This document shows, piece by piece, positions 8,201-15,128 of a stretch of DNA of 39,692 nucleotides; the first letter of the stretch is position 1; each line of letters starts with the position of its first letter. Source of the stretch: an uncultured Collinsella sp. (GTDB taxonomy: Bacteria; Actinomycetota; Coriobacteriia; Coriobacteriales; Coriobacteriaceae). A program made the translations under genes and the position numbers. The stretch lies in assembly GCA_958407555.1 (NCBI GenBank), contig CATYJC010000004.1:1-39692 (forward strand), written 5' to 3'. The notes beneath the pieces are model-generated. The model saw nothing but the letters and a program-made list of their open reading frames with translations, ran no database searches and had not been told where the DNA came from.

Positions 8201-11200
8201 ATAGCGCTCGGCGTAACGCGCGTACTTCTCACTGGAAAGGCGAGAAGTAATGGTGACCTTGGTGTTGTACTCAGGCTGCGTAACAAGAAGGCTCTCCGCA
8301 GAGACGACACTGGTGTCGCTCGACTTGAAGAGGCGCCACTGCTGGCCGCTCATGTCGTCGTAGCCCTCGAGCTCAACCGGGACGATGCCCGAGTCCGCAG
8401 CGTCGGTAGTCGCCTTGTCGTAGCTCCACGCGAGCTTACCGTCGGCGTCGAGATACGCCTTCTGGAAGGCGTGCATATTTGCGGTCACGCCGGCGGCGTC
8501 CTGGCCGTCGAGAATGGCCTCGGCGTAGCCCGCCTTGGCGGCCTCCATGAGCTTAAGCTCATTGTCGAGGTCGGCCTGATCCTGCGGCGCAACCGTGAAG
8601 CCAAGCGTCTTTGTGGCAGTGACCTCAGCGTTGTTCTTATCCGTAACCGTGCAGGTGAGTTTCGTGGAGACGGCGCCCTTACCGGCCTCGGGACGGAAGA
8701 CCGTGCCCTTATAGCCGTTGAAGGTCACGTCATCGGTGCTCGCGGAGTACTCGACCTTATAATATTTGCCGTCGACGCCGAGCGTGCTCGTGCGCGGCAT
8801 CTGCAGGTCGGCGGTCAGGCCGTCCTTGTTGGCAACCGTTTTGGTGTCGAAGTACTTGATATTGTCGTAGGTAAAGGCCGCATCGACCTTCTCCTGCAGT
8901 GCCTTCTTGTCGGCAGCGACCTTCTCGGGGTCGCCCTTGACGGTCACGGTGAAGTCGTGCGATCCCTCGACATCGCTCGGGCCACCGCTCACAAACGAAA
9001 CCGTCGCGGTCAGCGTTACGGTGCGATCGCTCGAAACGCGCGTCACCTTGCCGGTGTAGTCGTCCCAGCCATAACCGGACGGCCAAATGACATCGCCGTC
9101 GGAGCTCTTCCAGCTAACCTCGAACTTGCTCTTGGAGCCCGCGCGATACGGAAGCGTGAGGTTGGACGTGACGGACTCAGCCGAATCGCCCGCAGCGTAA
9201 CCGATGGCAACCTGCTCGGCGGCATCGTCGAGCATCTGCTGCACACGAGCCTCGTCCCAAGCAACCTGCACCGACTTACTGGGCTGGTAATACTCGGTCT
9301 TGCCATCGCGCGACAGCTCAAACACGACGTCGGCGCTACGCAGACCGTCAATGTTGTAACCGGTGTAGTCGTTGGGGTCAATGAAGAAGAACGTCACATC
9401 GCCGTTGGTCTTATCCTGAGCGTCGGAGATACCGACCGTGGCCTTGTCATCCTCTGCATTAAAGGCAACGCAGCCCTCGGAGACCTTGACGTCGATGTCG
9501 TTGTAGCCGAGCTCGGCAAGTTGCGCCTTCAGAACATCGTTGACGTTGCCGCCCTTGGCGCTGTAATCAACAGCGATCTGCTTGTTGGCATCGGTGAGCT
9601 TTTGGACCGCGGCCTCAAGCGAGCCCGCGGCGATAACCTTGTTGGCGGAGACGAGCTCGACCGTCGAGTTGCCGCTCGTGGCGACTGCCTTCAGATACTT
9701 GCCGGCAGCAGATGCCGAGACCGTTGCCGTGGCGCCCGACATATCGGACAGCAGCGTCCAGTCGGCCGCCGGAGCCTTCGCATCATCAGCCGCGTACCAC
9801 GCAACCGTCGTCTGAGCGGTCACGTCGATGCCGTTGGTGGTCGAACCGTCAGCGCGCTTAGCCTGCACCGTCGCCTTGACGCTGTCGCCCGAAACGAGAT
9901 GGGTCGTGTCGCTATTGATTTGCGGGCTGGCGATTACGCGCAGCAGGTTATACTCCCCCGCCGCGGTAACGCTGTCCGACGAAACCCATTCAACCGTGTT
10001 GTCGAGAGCGCTCGCCGTAACCTTGATCTTCTTGCCAACAAGCGCGTCCGAAATAGTCAGGCTGCCATCGGTCGTATCGATGCCGTCGGTAAGCTCGGTC
10101 CAATCGGCATCGCCCTCGCCCTTGGCATACCACGCCATGGTGAGCTCGGCATCGTCGGGCACGTCCTTGGTCGTGCCCGACCAGCTTCCCGGCACCTGCA
10201 CACTCGGCGTGATCTTTGAACCCACGCTGAGCGTAACGTTCTTATTGGCAAGCTCAATGCTCGCAAGCTTGTACTGACCCTTAAGCGTCACGGGGCCGAG
10301 CGGGGCAACGGACTGCGTGCCGCCGGAGGAGCTCTTCTTCTGCGTGCTGGAAACGGTATTTTCGCTCGTCACCTTCACGCGCAGATACTTGCCGGCATGG
10401 GCAGCGTCAACGGTATAGGTGGCCTCGGTAGCACCGGGGATATCAGTATAAGCGGAGTCAGAGCTCGAGCTGGTATTTGCATACTGCCACTGATAGGTCA
10501 CATTGTCGGTACGTTCGATATGACTGTAGTTCGAGCCGTCCTTTTTGCGCACCTTGGTCTTGAGCGTATCGCCTACGTGCACGCCATTGGTGGCGGGAGA
10601 GCCCTCAAACTGTACGTCGTAAAGCTCAACTTGGCCAGCGACGGACACAGGACCCGCCGCATAGTACGGCTTCTGCTCGCCATAGCCGCCGTTGGCCTTG
10701 GCCACGACGTAGTAGCCCTTGAGGGCGGCGGTCACCGTCAGGGTGTTGCCAGTCTCACCCTCGATAGGCGTGTTGCACGAGCTCGCGTATCTCGAGGTGC
10801 CCTTGTACCACTGCCATGTAACATGTGAATCGGCGGTAACGTCAGTGGAGCCCGCCTTTGCGGTCGCCGTAATCGTGGAGCCAACCTCGACTTTGCCCGA
10901 AGTCGGGCTCATAGTCACGCTTATGCCATTAATTGAACCGGCAGCAGCAACGAGAGCACCCGTCGAGTTGGTCAAGCTCGAAGAGCCGATCTTCGAAGAC
11001 ACCTTACACTTGAGGTACTTGCCACCCAAAGCGTCGGTAAGCTCGAGGGTCTCACCCGTGGCGCCCGCAATGTCGGTATACGTGCCACTCTTGGTGTCAG
11101 AGCACTGCCACTGATAGTTGAGCTTGCTCGCGTCGATAAACGTCGAGGCGCCCTTCTCCTTGGCGCGAGCCTGGGCGGTATCGCCAACCGCGAACACGGA

Positions 11201-12361
11201 GTTGTTGGTCTTGGGATTGATGAGCGAAACCGCGTAGACGTCCACCGCACCGGCCTGTTTGACCTTGTTGGAGGTGGTCTTGCTCACCGTATTTACGCCA
11301 GCAGTAGCCTCGACTCTGATGTACTTGCCCTCGAGGTCATCGGTCACCGTGAGGGAAGCGCCCGTCTCGCCCTCGATCTTGGTAAAGCCCGAGTACTGCG
11401 AGGTAGATGCGGACCAGGTGTAGGTGACCTTGGCGTCGGAGCCCGCGGGGCTCGACCAATCCTTGTACGGCGTCGCCATCAGAGTATCGCCTATGCTCGG
11501 CGCGTCGCTACTCAGCTTGACGTTGTAAAGCTCCATTTGGCCGGCGCCCAGCACGGGGCCGGGGATGCTGTTAGGATTAATGCCCGAGCCGTACGAAACA
11601 GAGGGGCCGTAGTGGTCCTTGCCGTCTGCCGTCACCTTGCAGATGAAGTATTTGCCCTCCATCGCGTCAGTGATGGTGAGCGACTGCTCGTGGCCTACGA
11701 CCTCGGTGTAATCGGCGGCGTCACTGCTGGCCTTGACCGTGCCGGCGAGCCAGGTATAGGTCCAGGCGCCGGGGTTAGCGACCGATTTGGTCTCGGTCGT
11801 AGGGTCGCCCCAGTAGTCCTCGGTCTCGACCTCATCATACATATTGGCCCAGAGCGTATCACCCACATTGAGCGCGCCGGACTTCGTCGAATACGAGTTG
11901 TCCTTATCCTTGGTGTCCTGGATGAAGACCTTGGCCTCGCTGGAAAGCGTCGTGGCAGAAGCGGCGGCAACGGCGTTCTTCTGCTCCGAAGCAGCAGGCG
12001 ACGAAGCAGAGTTCTCGGACTCAGTCGCGTTGTCTGCGGCGGTGTCATCGCCATTCGCAGCACTCGCATTTGCGCCCTGATCTGCGTCGACGCCATCGGC
12101 AGCAGCGCTCGCCGCTGCACTGTTCGCGTCGGTGCCGGCAACAGTGCCCTCATCGGCCGCCGTGCCCTCGCCGCCCGTCGCAGCCTGGGTCACGGCCTCG
12201 GCAATGCCCTCGGCGCCCTCGGCCCACATCTGGGCAGGCGTCGTTCCAAAAGCCATGGCAAAAGCCAGGAACGCCACCAGACCGCGCTTGGCTACGCCGC
12301 GGGCAATCGCTCCATGACGACGCCACGAGGCGCGCTGGCGCTCGTCCTCAAACATATCCAT
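5234..12361 (-). CDS. Giant surface protein: Ig-like stalk, three DUF4430 domains, beta-propeller, under B12 riboswitch
   Basis: About 2,375 residues. In order (numbering from 12361): signal peptide with a long basic n-region (LVAFLAFAMAFGTTPAQMWA, to ~47); an Ala/Asp/Ser-rich acidic linker (~50-135); seven Ig-like repeats of 95-130 residues, most with VGDTL and a GKYL-type motif (~138-913); helical and atrophied-Ig-like segments (~913-1413); three tandem DUF4430 domains (~1416-1533, 1537-1658, 1663-1773); a PQQ-like beta-propeller (~1823-2193); a Listeria-Bacteroides repeat ending in LYAKW (~2195-2261); a Gly/Ser then Lys/Asp/Ser-rich linker; and a C-terminal membrane segment ending FVFTKRR. 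There is no LPXTG; VQQSG just before the hydrophobic segment could be a variant sorting signal. ATG at 12361 has AGGAG at short spacing; ATG at 12442 with a purine-rich SD is the alternative, adding 27 residues. The riboswitch and the domain kinship point to corrinoid capture at the cell surface. Confidence 0.85.
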   Translation of the reverse strand: MDMFEDERQRASWRRHGAIARGVAKRGLVAFLAFAMAFGTTPAQMWAEGAEGIAEAVTQAATGGEGTAADEGTVAGTDANSAAASAAADGVDADQGANASAANGDDTAADNATESENSASSPAASEQKNAVAAASATTLSSEAKVFIQDTKDKDNSYSTKSGALNVGDTLWANMYDEVETEDYWGDPTTETKSVANPGAWTYTWLAGTVKASSDAADYTEVVGHEQSLTITDAMEGKYFICKVTADGKDHYGPSVSYGSGINPNSIPGPVLGAGQMELYNVKLSSDAPSIGDTLMATPYKDWSSPAGSDAKVTYTWSASTSQYSGFTKIEGETGASLTVTDDLEGKYIRVEATAGVNTVSKTTSNKVKQAGAVDVYAVSLINPKTNNSVFAVGDTAQARAKEKGASTFIDASKLNYQWQCSDTKSGTYTDIAGATGETLELTDALGGKYLKCKVSSKIGSSSLTNSTGALVAAAGSINGISVTMSPTSGKVEVGSTITATAKAGSTDVTADSHVTWQWYKGTSRYASSCNTPIEGETGNTLTVTAALKGYYVVAKANGGYGEQKPYYAAGPVSVAGQVELYDVQFEGSPATNGVHVGDTLKTKVRKKDGSNYSHIERTDNVTYQWQYANTSSSSDSAYTDIPGATEATYTVDAAHAGKYLRVKVTSENTVSSTQKKSSSGGTQSVAPLGPVTLKGQYKLASIELANKNVTLSVGSKITPSVQVPGSWSGTTKDVPDDAELTMAWYAKGEGDADWTELTDGIDTTDGSLTISDALVGKKIKVTASALDNTVEWVSSDSVTAAGEYNLLRVIASPQINSDTTHLVSGDSVKATVQAKRADGSTTNGIDVTAQTTVAWYAADDAKAPAADWTLLSDMSGATATVSASAAGKYLKAVATSGNSTVELVSANKVIAAGSLEAAVQKLTDANKQIAVDYSAKGGNVNDVLKAQLAELGYNDIDVKVSEGCVAFNAEDDKATVGISDAQDKTNGDVTFFFIDPNDYTGYNIDGLRSADVVFELSRDGKTEYYQPSKSVQVAWDEARVQQMLDDAAEQVAIGYAAGDSAESVTSNLTLPYRAGSKSKFEVSWKSSDGDVIWPSGYGWDDYTGKVTRVSSDRTVTLTATVSFVSGGPSDVEGSHDFTVTVKGDPEKVAADKKALQEKVDAAFTYDNIKYFDTKTVANKDGLTADLQMPRTSTLGVDGKYYKVEYSASTDDVTFNGYKGTVFRPEAGKGAVSTKLTCTVTDKNNAEVTATKTLGFTVAPQDQADLDNELKLMEAAKAGYAEAILDGQDAAGVTANMHAFQKAYLDADGKLAWSYDKATTDAADSGIVPVELEGYDDMSGQQWRLFKSSDTSVVSAESLLVTQPEYNTKVTITSRLSSEKYARYAERYPDNATYAKLANQDVSATVTVLGTSGQVAPKVTATCSVIGIDADGNQQTWTAAEPYTLKTGSTAADLSEALFKKHGLTADYGMGTWGWYLNSITSPVDAGRTLGYDSQTGAYWQLFINGTAASVGAGGYVLEAGDSVVWCYSKYGDPAPTDQLSVSCEVVGQAKDGGQQTWAQPTTIQVKGGSTAAELSEQVFKQAGIGANTGTGSYGWYLNSLTSPFDEDVKLSTEKVDASTWNYWQFFVNGKLANVGAGNYTLKAGDKVSWVYGSDGTVPGQTKASLQIIGVDSGGNVQTWVPAADYTMVDTATVADATELAFKQSGIFADYGTGTWGWFLNSITSPFDGRTLAWDSTTGAYWKLFIDGKPSDLGAGSVKLKDAKSIAWVYTADDKLPDPDALTTDPNAPKSNFDSAWSAFAGGKANGSVVEVPTPSGAAESAWDEPADIKGGAKGVSDLLIIDGNICAVKGDRIVLIDSETGKKELASCSIGANIGYFCRPAYKDGYLVVPFEDGSLGIFVLDKKDGQYSIACRYKTPSLGIKDTQALTSVTISGGKAYAGFTVVDGSEGALVCVDLASGKVDWTTDKKKSETNENEGYYWAGAAASGDDIIIGNESGKVALIDGSNGKELSSVSVGTPVRSGIIAVEVGENGDGTYLAVSRDNGTLYKIRRSGDKLTLEGKPVAFAAISTSTPAVSNGLAYVCGMDMEGYGTLSVIDLSTMSVKKTIRADKGESKSTPLVSVQGNDTYVYFTCNALPGGVYAYKLGDDAAQMIFMPDAKYREYCTASIICDEKGNLYYANDSGRLFKLAGAESWRVAFDVQGGSYVAPRYVAKNKMVSEPAAPTRDGYTFLGWYTAEGEKWDFAKDVVTADMTLYAKWIKNVVNPGGNGGSNGNAGGSGNGAGSGSGTSGQQSGGAVSPGQKPVSSTATKTKTKDGKDSKKDSDKSDKKDSKKSDKKSAEAPVQQSGFNPLAIAGVAAGVIGLAVIGVFVFTKRR
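7043..8116 (-). repeat. Three tandem DUF4430 domains within the giant surface protein
   Basis: Three units of about 115-120 residues each carry the pattern V-G-x-D/K-x-x-G-x-x-QTW, then a variable strand, then G-T-W/Y-GW-Y/F-LNS-I/L-TSP, then YW-x-F/L-F-I/V-NG, then VGAG-x-Y-x-L-x-AGD-x-V-x-W-x-Y. The third is the most diverged (LGAGSVKL). The YWQ-x5-(6)-G-G-Y spacing resembles, from memory, the C-terminal domain of human intrinsic factor. DNA identity among the copies is visibly lower than protein similarity, so the duplications are not recent. Confidence 0.85.
9608..11950 (-). repeat. Seven Ig-like repeats forming a stalk in the giant surface protein
   Basis: Each repeat starts with a strand such as ELYNVKLSS or DVYAVSLIN, has a V-G-D-T-L or V-G-S-x-I turn, a central YTW, YQW or AWY tryptophan strand, and ends with LTVTDDLEGKYIRV-like sequence. 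The order and spacing show a linear array. This layout is typical of extended stalks that hold functional domains away from the cell wall. Repeat boundaries are approximate. Confidence 0.75.
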
Positions 12362-12500
12362 TTGTCTCCTATTGTCTGAACTTGGAGCATTGCCCAGCGG
12401 CTGCCCCACGTCATCGCGCACATTGCGCTCGAGTACCCCCATCGGGTCCCCCTTCCCTCCAGAGCCCAACGCGTACCGGCGGCATGCGCCGCGGCCGCGT

Positions 12501-12660
12501 ACAAGATGGGAGGCGATCCGACTTAACCTTACCGACCCGGGCGCGCCGTCCGATCTGCGACGCGACCATCCCGGGCCAAGAGGAATTACGGTTACTGGTA
12601 CAGCCGGGGACTTGCACCCCGATTCTCCCAAACACGCAGGAAAACCGCGCATTCGTGCGT
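12501..12660 (-). promoter_or_regulatory. Cobalamin (B12) riboswitch
   Basis: Read on the minus strand, the segment 12583-12629 contains GGGAGAATCGGGGTGCAAGT followed by CCCCGGCTGTACCAGTAACC and GTAA. This matches the conserved cobalamin-riboswitch core (GGGAA, GGTG-A-A-TCC, GGCTG-CCC-GCAAC-GTAA). Downstream, AAGTCGGATCGCCTCCC (12508-12524) resembles the B12 box that closes the receptor. A GC-rich stem region (12483-12505) and a purine-rich ribosome-binding region (12448-12460) follow, with no U-tract, so control is more likely at translation initiation than by termination. The riboswitch lies directly upstream of the giant DUF4430 surface protein gene. In this class cobalamin binding normally turns expression off. 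Confidence 0.9.
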
Positions 12661-12686
12661 CTCCGCACCACCATCTAGGCCATCGA

Positions 12687-12714
12687 TTATTACTGTCAGT
12701 ATGGTAGCACGCAA
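12687..12714 (-). promoter_or_regulatory. Promoter of the cobalamin-riboswitch operon
   Basis: On the minus strand TTGCGT (12714-12709) and TAATAA (12692-12687) are 16 bases apart. The start of transcription would fall near 12680, some 20 bases before the riboswitch. The -35 overlaps the T-tract of the terminator of the upstream kinase-like gene. Confidence 0.55.
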
Positions 12715-12740
12715 AAGGGCCCCGCACACAGGCGAAGCCC
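12713..12740 (-). terminator. Rho-independent terminator of the UbiB-like gene
   Basis: On the minus strand GGGCTTCGC (12740-12732) pairs with GCGGGGCCC (12725-12717), allowing two G-T pairs and a 6-base loop, and TTTT follows. It lies about 50 bases after the stop codon at 12792. Confidence 0.75.
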
Positions 12741-12791
12741 AAGGTAAAAGCTATGGTTTGCGATAGGAGAATGCGGTGACGGTCACGGCCT

Positions 12792-14555
12792 CTAGTGCTT
12801 GCCGCCGTGGCTGTTGCGCCAGATTTCGCGGCCCAGCATCAGCGCCAGCACCAGCGCACTCACGTAGCCCATAAAGCCAATGACCGGGATACCGAACACA
12901 ACCGGCTCGATGCGCGCGTAGTACACCACCGACGAACCGATAAACAGACCGGCGATCACAATTGCCATCGACATGCGGTCGATAATTCCACCCAGCTGCC
13001 GCAGTGCCTTATCGCTGCTCATGATCTGCGTGTTTACCTTAAGCTGGCCGCGCGTGAGCATGCGCGACGCCAAGCCCAGATACTCGGCCGCCTCGAGCGA
13101 GCCTTTTGCCGCGCGATAGCTGCTCGCGGCAAGGTCGCGTCCCATTTCGCGGACGCGCGCATAGGTGCTCTTCTCGTTTTTGATGTGCGTCTGGATGATC
13201 TGGATCATGTTGACGTTGGGCATATACTCGGTCAGCAGGCCCTCGAGTGTCACCATGCCACGGGCGAACATCGTCACCACGCTCGGCAGCTCAACGTCGT
13301 TTTTGCGCGCCAGGTTTAGCAGCGAGGTCAAAAACTCGCCGATATCCAAATCCTTAAGATCGAGACCCGCAAAGTCGGCGACGATAAAGTCCAAGTCAGA
13401 CAAAAAGGCCGAATGGTCGAGCTCGGCCGAGTCGCCGCGCGTCACGGCAAAGCGCATGAGCGAATCCTTGAGCTTGGGCACGTCACCCTCGGCCACGGCG
13501 AAAATCATGTCCTTGACGATACCGCGGTCGTGACTCGACATGCGCCCGACCATGCCCAGGTCGATAAAGTAAACGATGCCGTCCTTGAGGATGATGTTTC
13601 CCGCATGCGGGTCGGCATGGAAAAAGCCGTCATCGAGCACCTGCGTCGAATAGTCCTCGACAATCGCCGAGCCGATTTTTTCCAGGTCATAGCCCTCGGC
13701 CACCAGGCGCTCGGGATCGGCAATCGAGATGCCGTCGATGTAGTCCATGACCACCACGTGCTCGGTGCAAAGGTCCAGATAGGATTTAGGGCACGACACG
13801 CCGTGCACGCTTTTGTGGAAGTCATAGAAATCGTTGAGGTTTTTGGCCTCGGCCAAAAAGTTGGTCTCCTCGCGAAACGAGGTCCACAGCTCTTCGACCA
13901 CGCCATGCAGGTCCACAAACTGATCGGTGTTGACAAACTTAGAAACGATGCGCACCACCGAACGGATGATGTCGATGTCCTGCGCCATGACCTGCTGCGC
14001 GCCGGGGCGCTGCACCTTAACGGCCACGTCCTCACCGGTCACCAGGCGGGCGCGGTGCACCTGCGCGAGCGACGCGCTTCCGAGCGGGTTGGGGTCGATC
14101 GCGTCGAACATCTGCCCCAGACGCTGGCCGTACTCCTCTTCCAGACAGCGAAGCACTACCTCATACGGCACCGGCTCTACGTCGGAGCGCAGGCGACGCA
14201 GCTCGTCGCAAAACCGCTGCGGCAAAATCTCGGACCGGTTGGCCAGAATCTGCCCCATCTTGACGAACATGGGGCCGAGTTCTTCGAGCAGGCGGCGCAG
14301 GCGAACCGGCGTGAGGTTATCCCATACGCGGTACTTTTTGATCAGGCGAACGATCTGCCCAATGCGTTCGCGGCGGCCTGCCGGCGTGAGCTGGTATTCC
14401 TCATCCGGCGCCATCGCGTCGGGCTCCTCGGGCACCATATCGACAGCGCGCGGCTTCTTGCGAGCGCCCGAGACGGCGGCATCGACCTCGTCGACGACCG
14501 CCGCCTCGTCGCCCAAGGGATCTAGATTGTTGTAATCGGTGGTGGAATCTGCCAT
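12792..14555 (-). CDS. AarF/ABC1/UbiB kinase-like membrane protein
   Basis: The 587-residue protein has the marks of the UbiB family of atypical protein-kinase-like ATPases. These are the KxGQ motif in FVKMGQILANRSEILP (99-102), the alanine-rich loop PLGSASLAQVH (157-167), the lysine in VAVKVQRPG (K180), FREETNFLAEA (E230), the catalytic-type FHADPHAGNI (312-321) and IDLGMVGR (331-338). Two membrane helices close the C terminus (IVIAGLFIGSSVVYYA and IGFMGYVSALVLALML). UbiB proteins aid quinone or lipid metabolism in other bacteria; the substrate here is unknown. The start lies 8 bases after the stop codon of the phasin-like gene, so the two are cotranscribed and probably translationally coupled. 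Confidence 0.92.
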   Translation of the reverse strand: MADSTTDYNNLDPLGDEAAVVDEVDAAVSGARKKPRAVDMVPEEPDAMAPDEEYQLTPAGRRERIGQIVRLIKKYRVWDNLTPVRLRRLLEELGPMFVKMGQILANRSEILPQRFCDELRRLRSDVEPVPYEVVLRCLEEEYGQRLGQMFDAIDPNPLGSASLAQVHRARLVTGEDVAVKVQRPGAQQVMAQDIDIIRSVVRIVSKFVNTDQFVDLHGVVEELWTSFREETNFLAEAKNLNDFYDFHKSVHGVSCPKSYLDLCTEHVVVMDYIDGISIADPERLVAEGYDLEKIGSAIVEDYSTQVLDDGFFHADPHAGNIILKDGIVYFIDLGMVGRMSSHDRGIVKDMIFAVAEGDVPKLKDSLMRFAVTRGDSAELDHSAFLSDLDFIVADFAGLDLKDLDIGEFLTSLLNLARKNDVELPSVVTMFARGMVTLEGLLTEYMPNVNMIQIIQTHIKNEKSTYARVREMGRDLAASSYRAAKGSLEAAEYLGLASRMLTRGQLKVNTQIMSSDKALRQLGGIIDRMSMAIVIAGLFIGSSVVYYARIEPVVFGIPVIGFMGYVSALVLALMLGREIWRNSHGGKH

Positions 14556-14563
14556 CTGCGCTG

Positions 14564-14980
14564 CTACTCGGCCTCTTCGGTGTCCTCTGCATCGTCGGGC
14601 TCAACGGACTCGACGGGCACCGAGGTCACGTTGTCCTCGACCGAATCGACGATGTCACGTACATGGGCCAGAAAGGCCGTGCGCTCGGGGGCGGTCATAA
14701 CGCGGACGCGGGCCAGGATGAGCTCGTCGAGCACGCGCTGTGCCGCAGTCTCGCCCTGCATGCCCAGGCGCTCGGTCAGGTCGGAGATGGTGCCGCCGGC
14801 CTGCTCGAACATGTCGGACACGCTGCGGGCGATATCGGGAGTGCCGGCGTCCTTGCGCACCTGCTCACCCTTGGTATTGAGGTCGTCGAGGACCTTCTTG
14901 CCGCCCTCGACGGCAACGGCGGCGGCACCGAAGCCCACGTTGATGGCACCGTTAACAAGCTGATCGAATTTCATAACCAT
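14564..14980 (-). CDS. Phasin-like helical protein
   Basis: The 138-residue protein starts MVMKFDQLVNGAINVGFG. It has a short amphipathic or hydrophobic N-terminal helix (INVGFGAAAVAVEG), then long charged helices with coiled-coil character, and an acidic tail rich in Asp and Glu. The layout resembles the phasin / polyhydroxyalkanoate-granule-associated family often found beside UbiB-like genes. No PHA synthase gene is present in the window, so granule association is not supported. A role as a regulatory or scaffold partner of the UbiB-like protein is inference from the 8-base spacing. ATG at 14980 is chosen because GGAG lies 6 bases upstream; an ATT start at 14992 is unlikely. Confidence 0.7.
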   Translation of the reverse strand: MVMKFDQLVNGAINVGFGAAAVAVEGGKKVLDDLNTKGEQVRKDAGTPDIARSVSDMFEQAGGTISDLTERLGMQGETAAQRVLDELILARVRVMTAPERTAFLAHVRDIVDSVEDNVTSVPVESVEPDDAEDTEEAE

Positions 14981-15070
14981 GGTTGGCTCCAATCATGAAC
15001 AACTGCATTGGCCTTCTTGTACCCAAGATTGGGTGAACGACACAAAATCGTTTTATCCCCGGGATAGAAA

Positions 15071-15110
15071 TCGAGCGGGGCAAAGCCTTTGACGGCGTTT
15101 GTCCCGCTCG
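15071..15110 (-). terminator. Terminator-like hairpin after the C69 dipeptidase gene
   Basis: On the minus strand CGAGCGGGACAAA (15110-15098) pairs with TTTGCCCCGCTCG (15084-15072) with one mismatch, followed by ATTTCTAT. It lies about 20 bases after the stop codon. The U-tract is poor. Confidence 0.6.
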
Positions 15111-15128
15111 TACGCCGCAAGGCCGTCT

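Noticed and set aside
8471..10219. 582-codon plus-strand ORF opposite the giant gene
   Set aside because: Shadow ORF. The minus-strand frame has clear Ig-like repeats; this one has no recognisable domain or ribosome binding site.
12443..12742. Possible 5' extension of the giant gene up to 12742
   Set aside because: The extension would run through the cobalamin riboswitch and promoter, and its translation looks non-coding (Arg/Gly/Pro-rich). Start codons after the riboswitch have ribosome binding sites.
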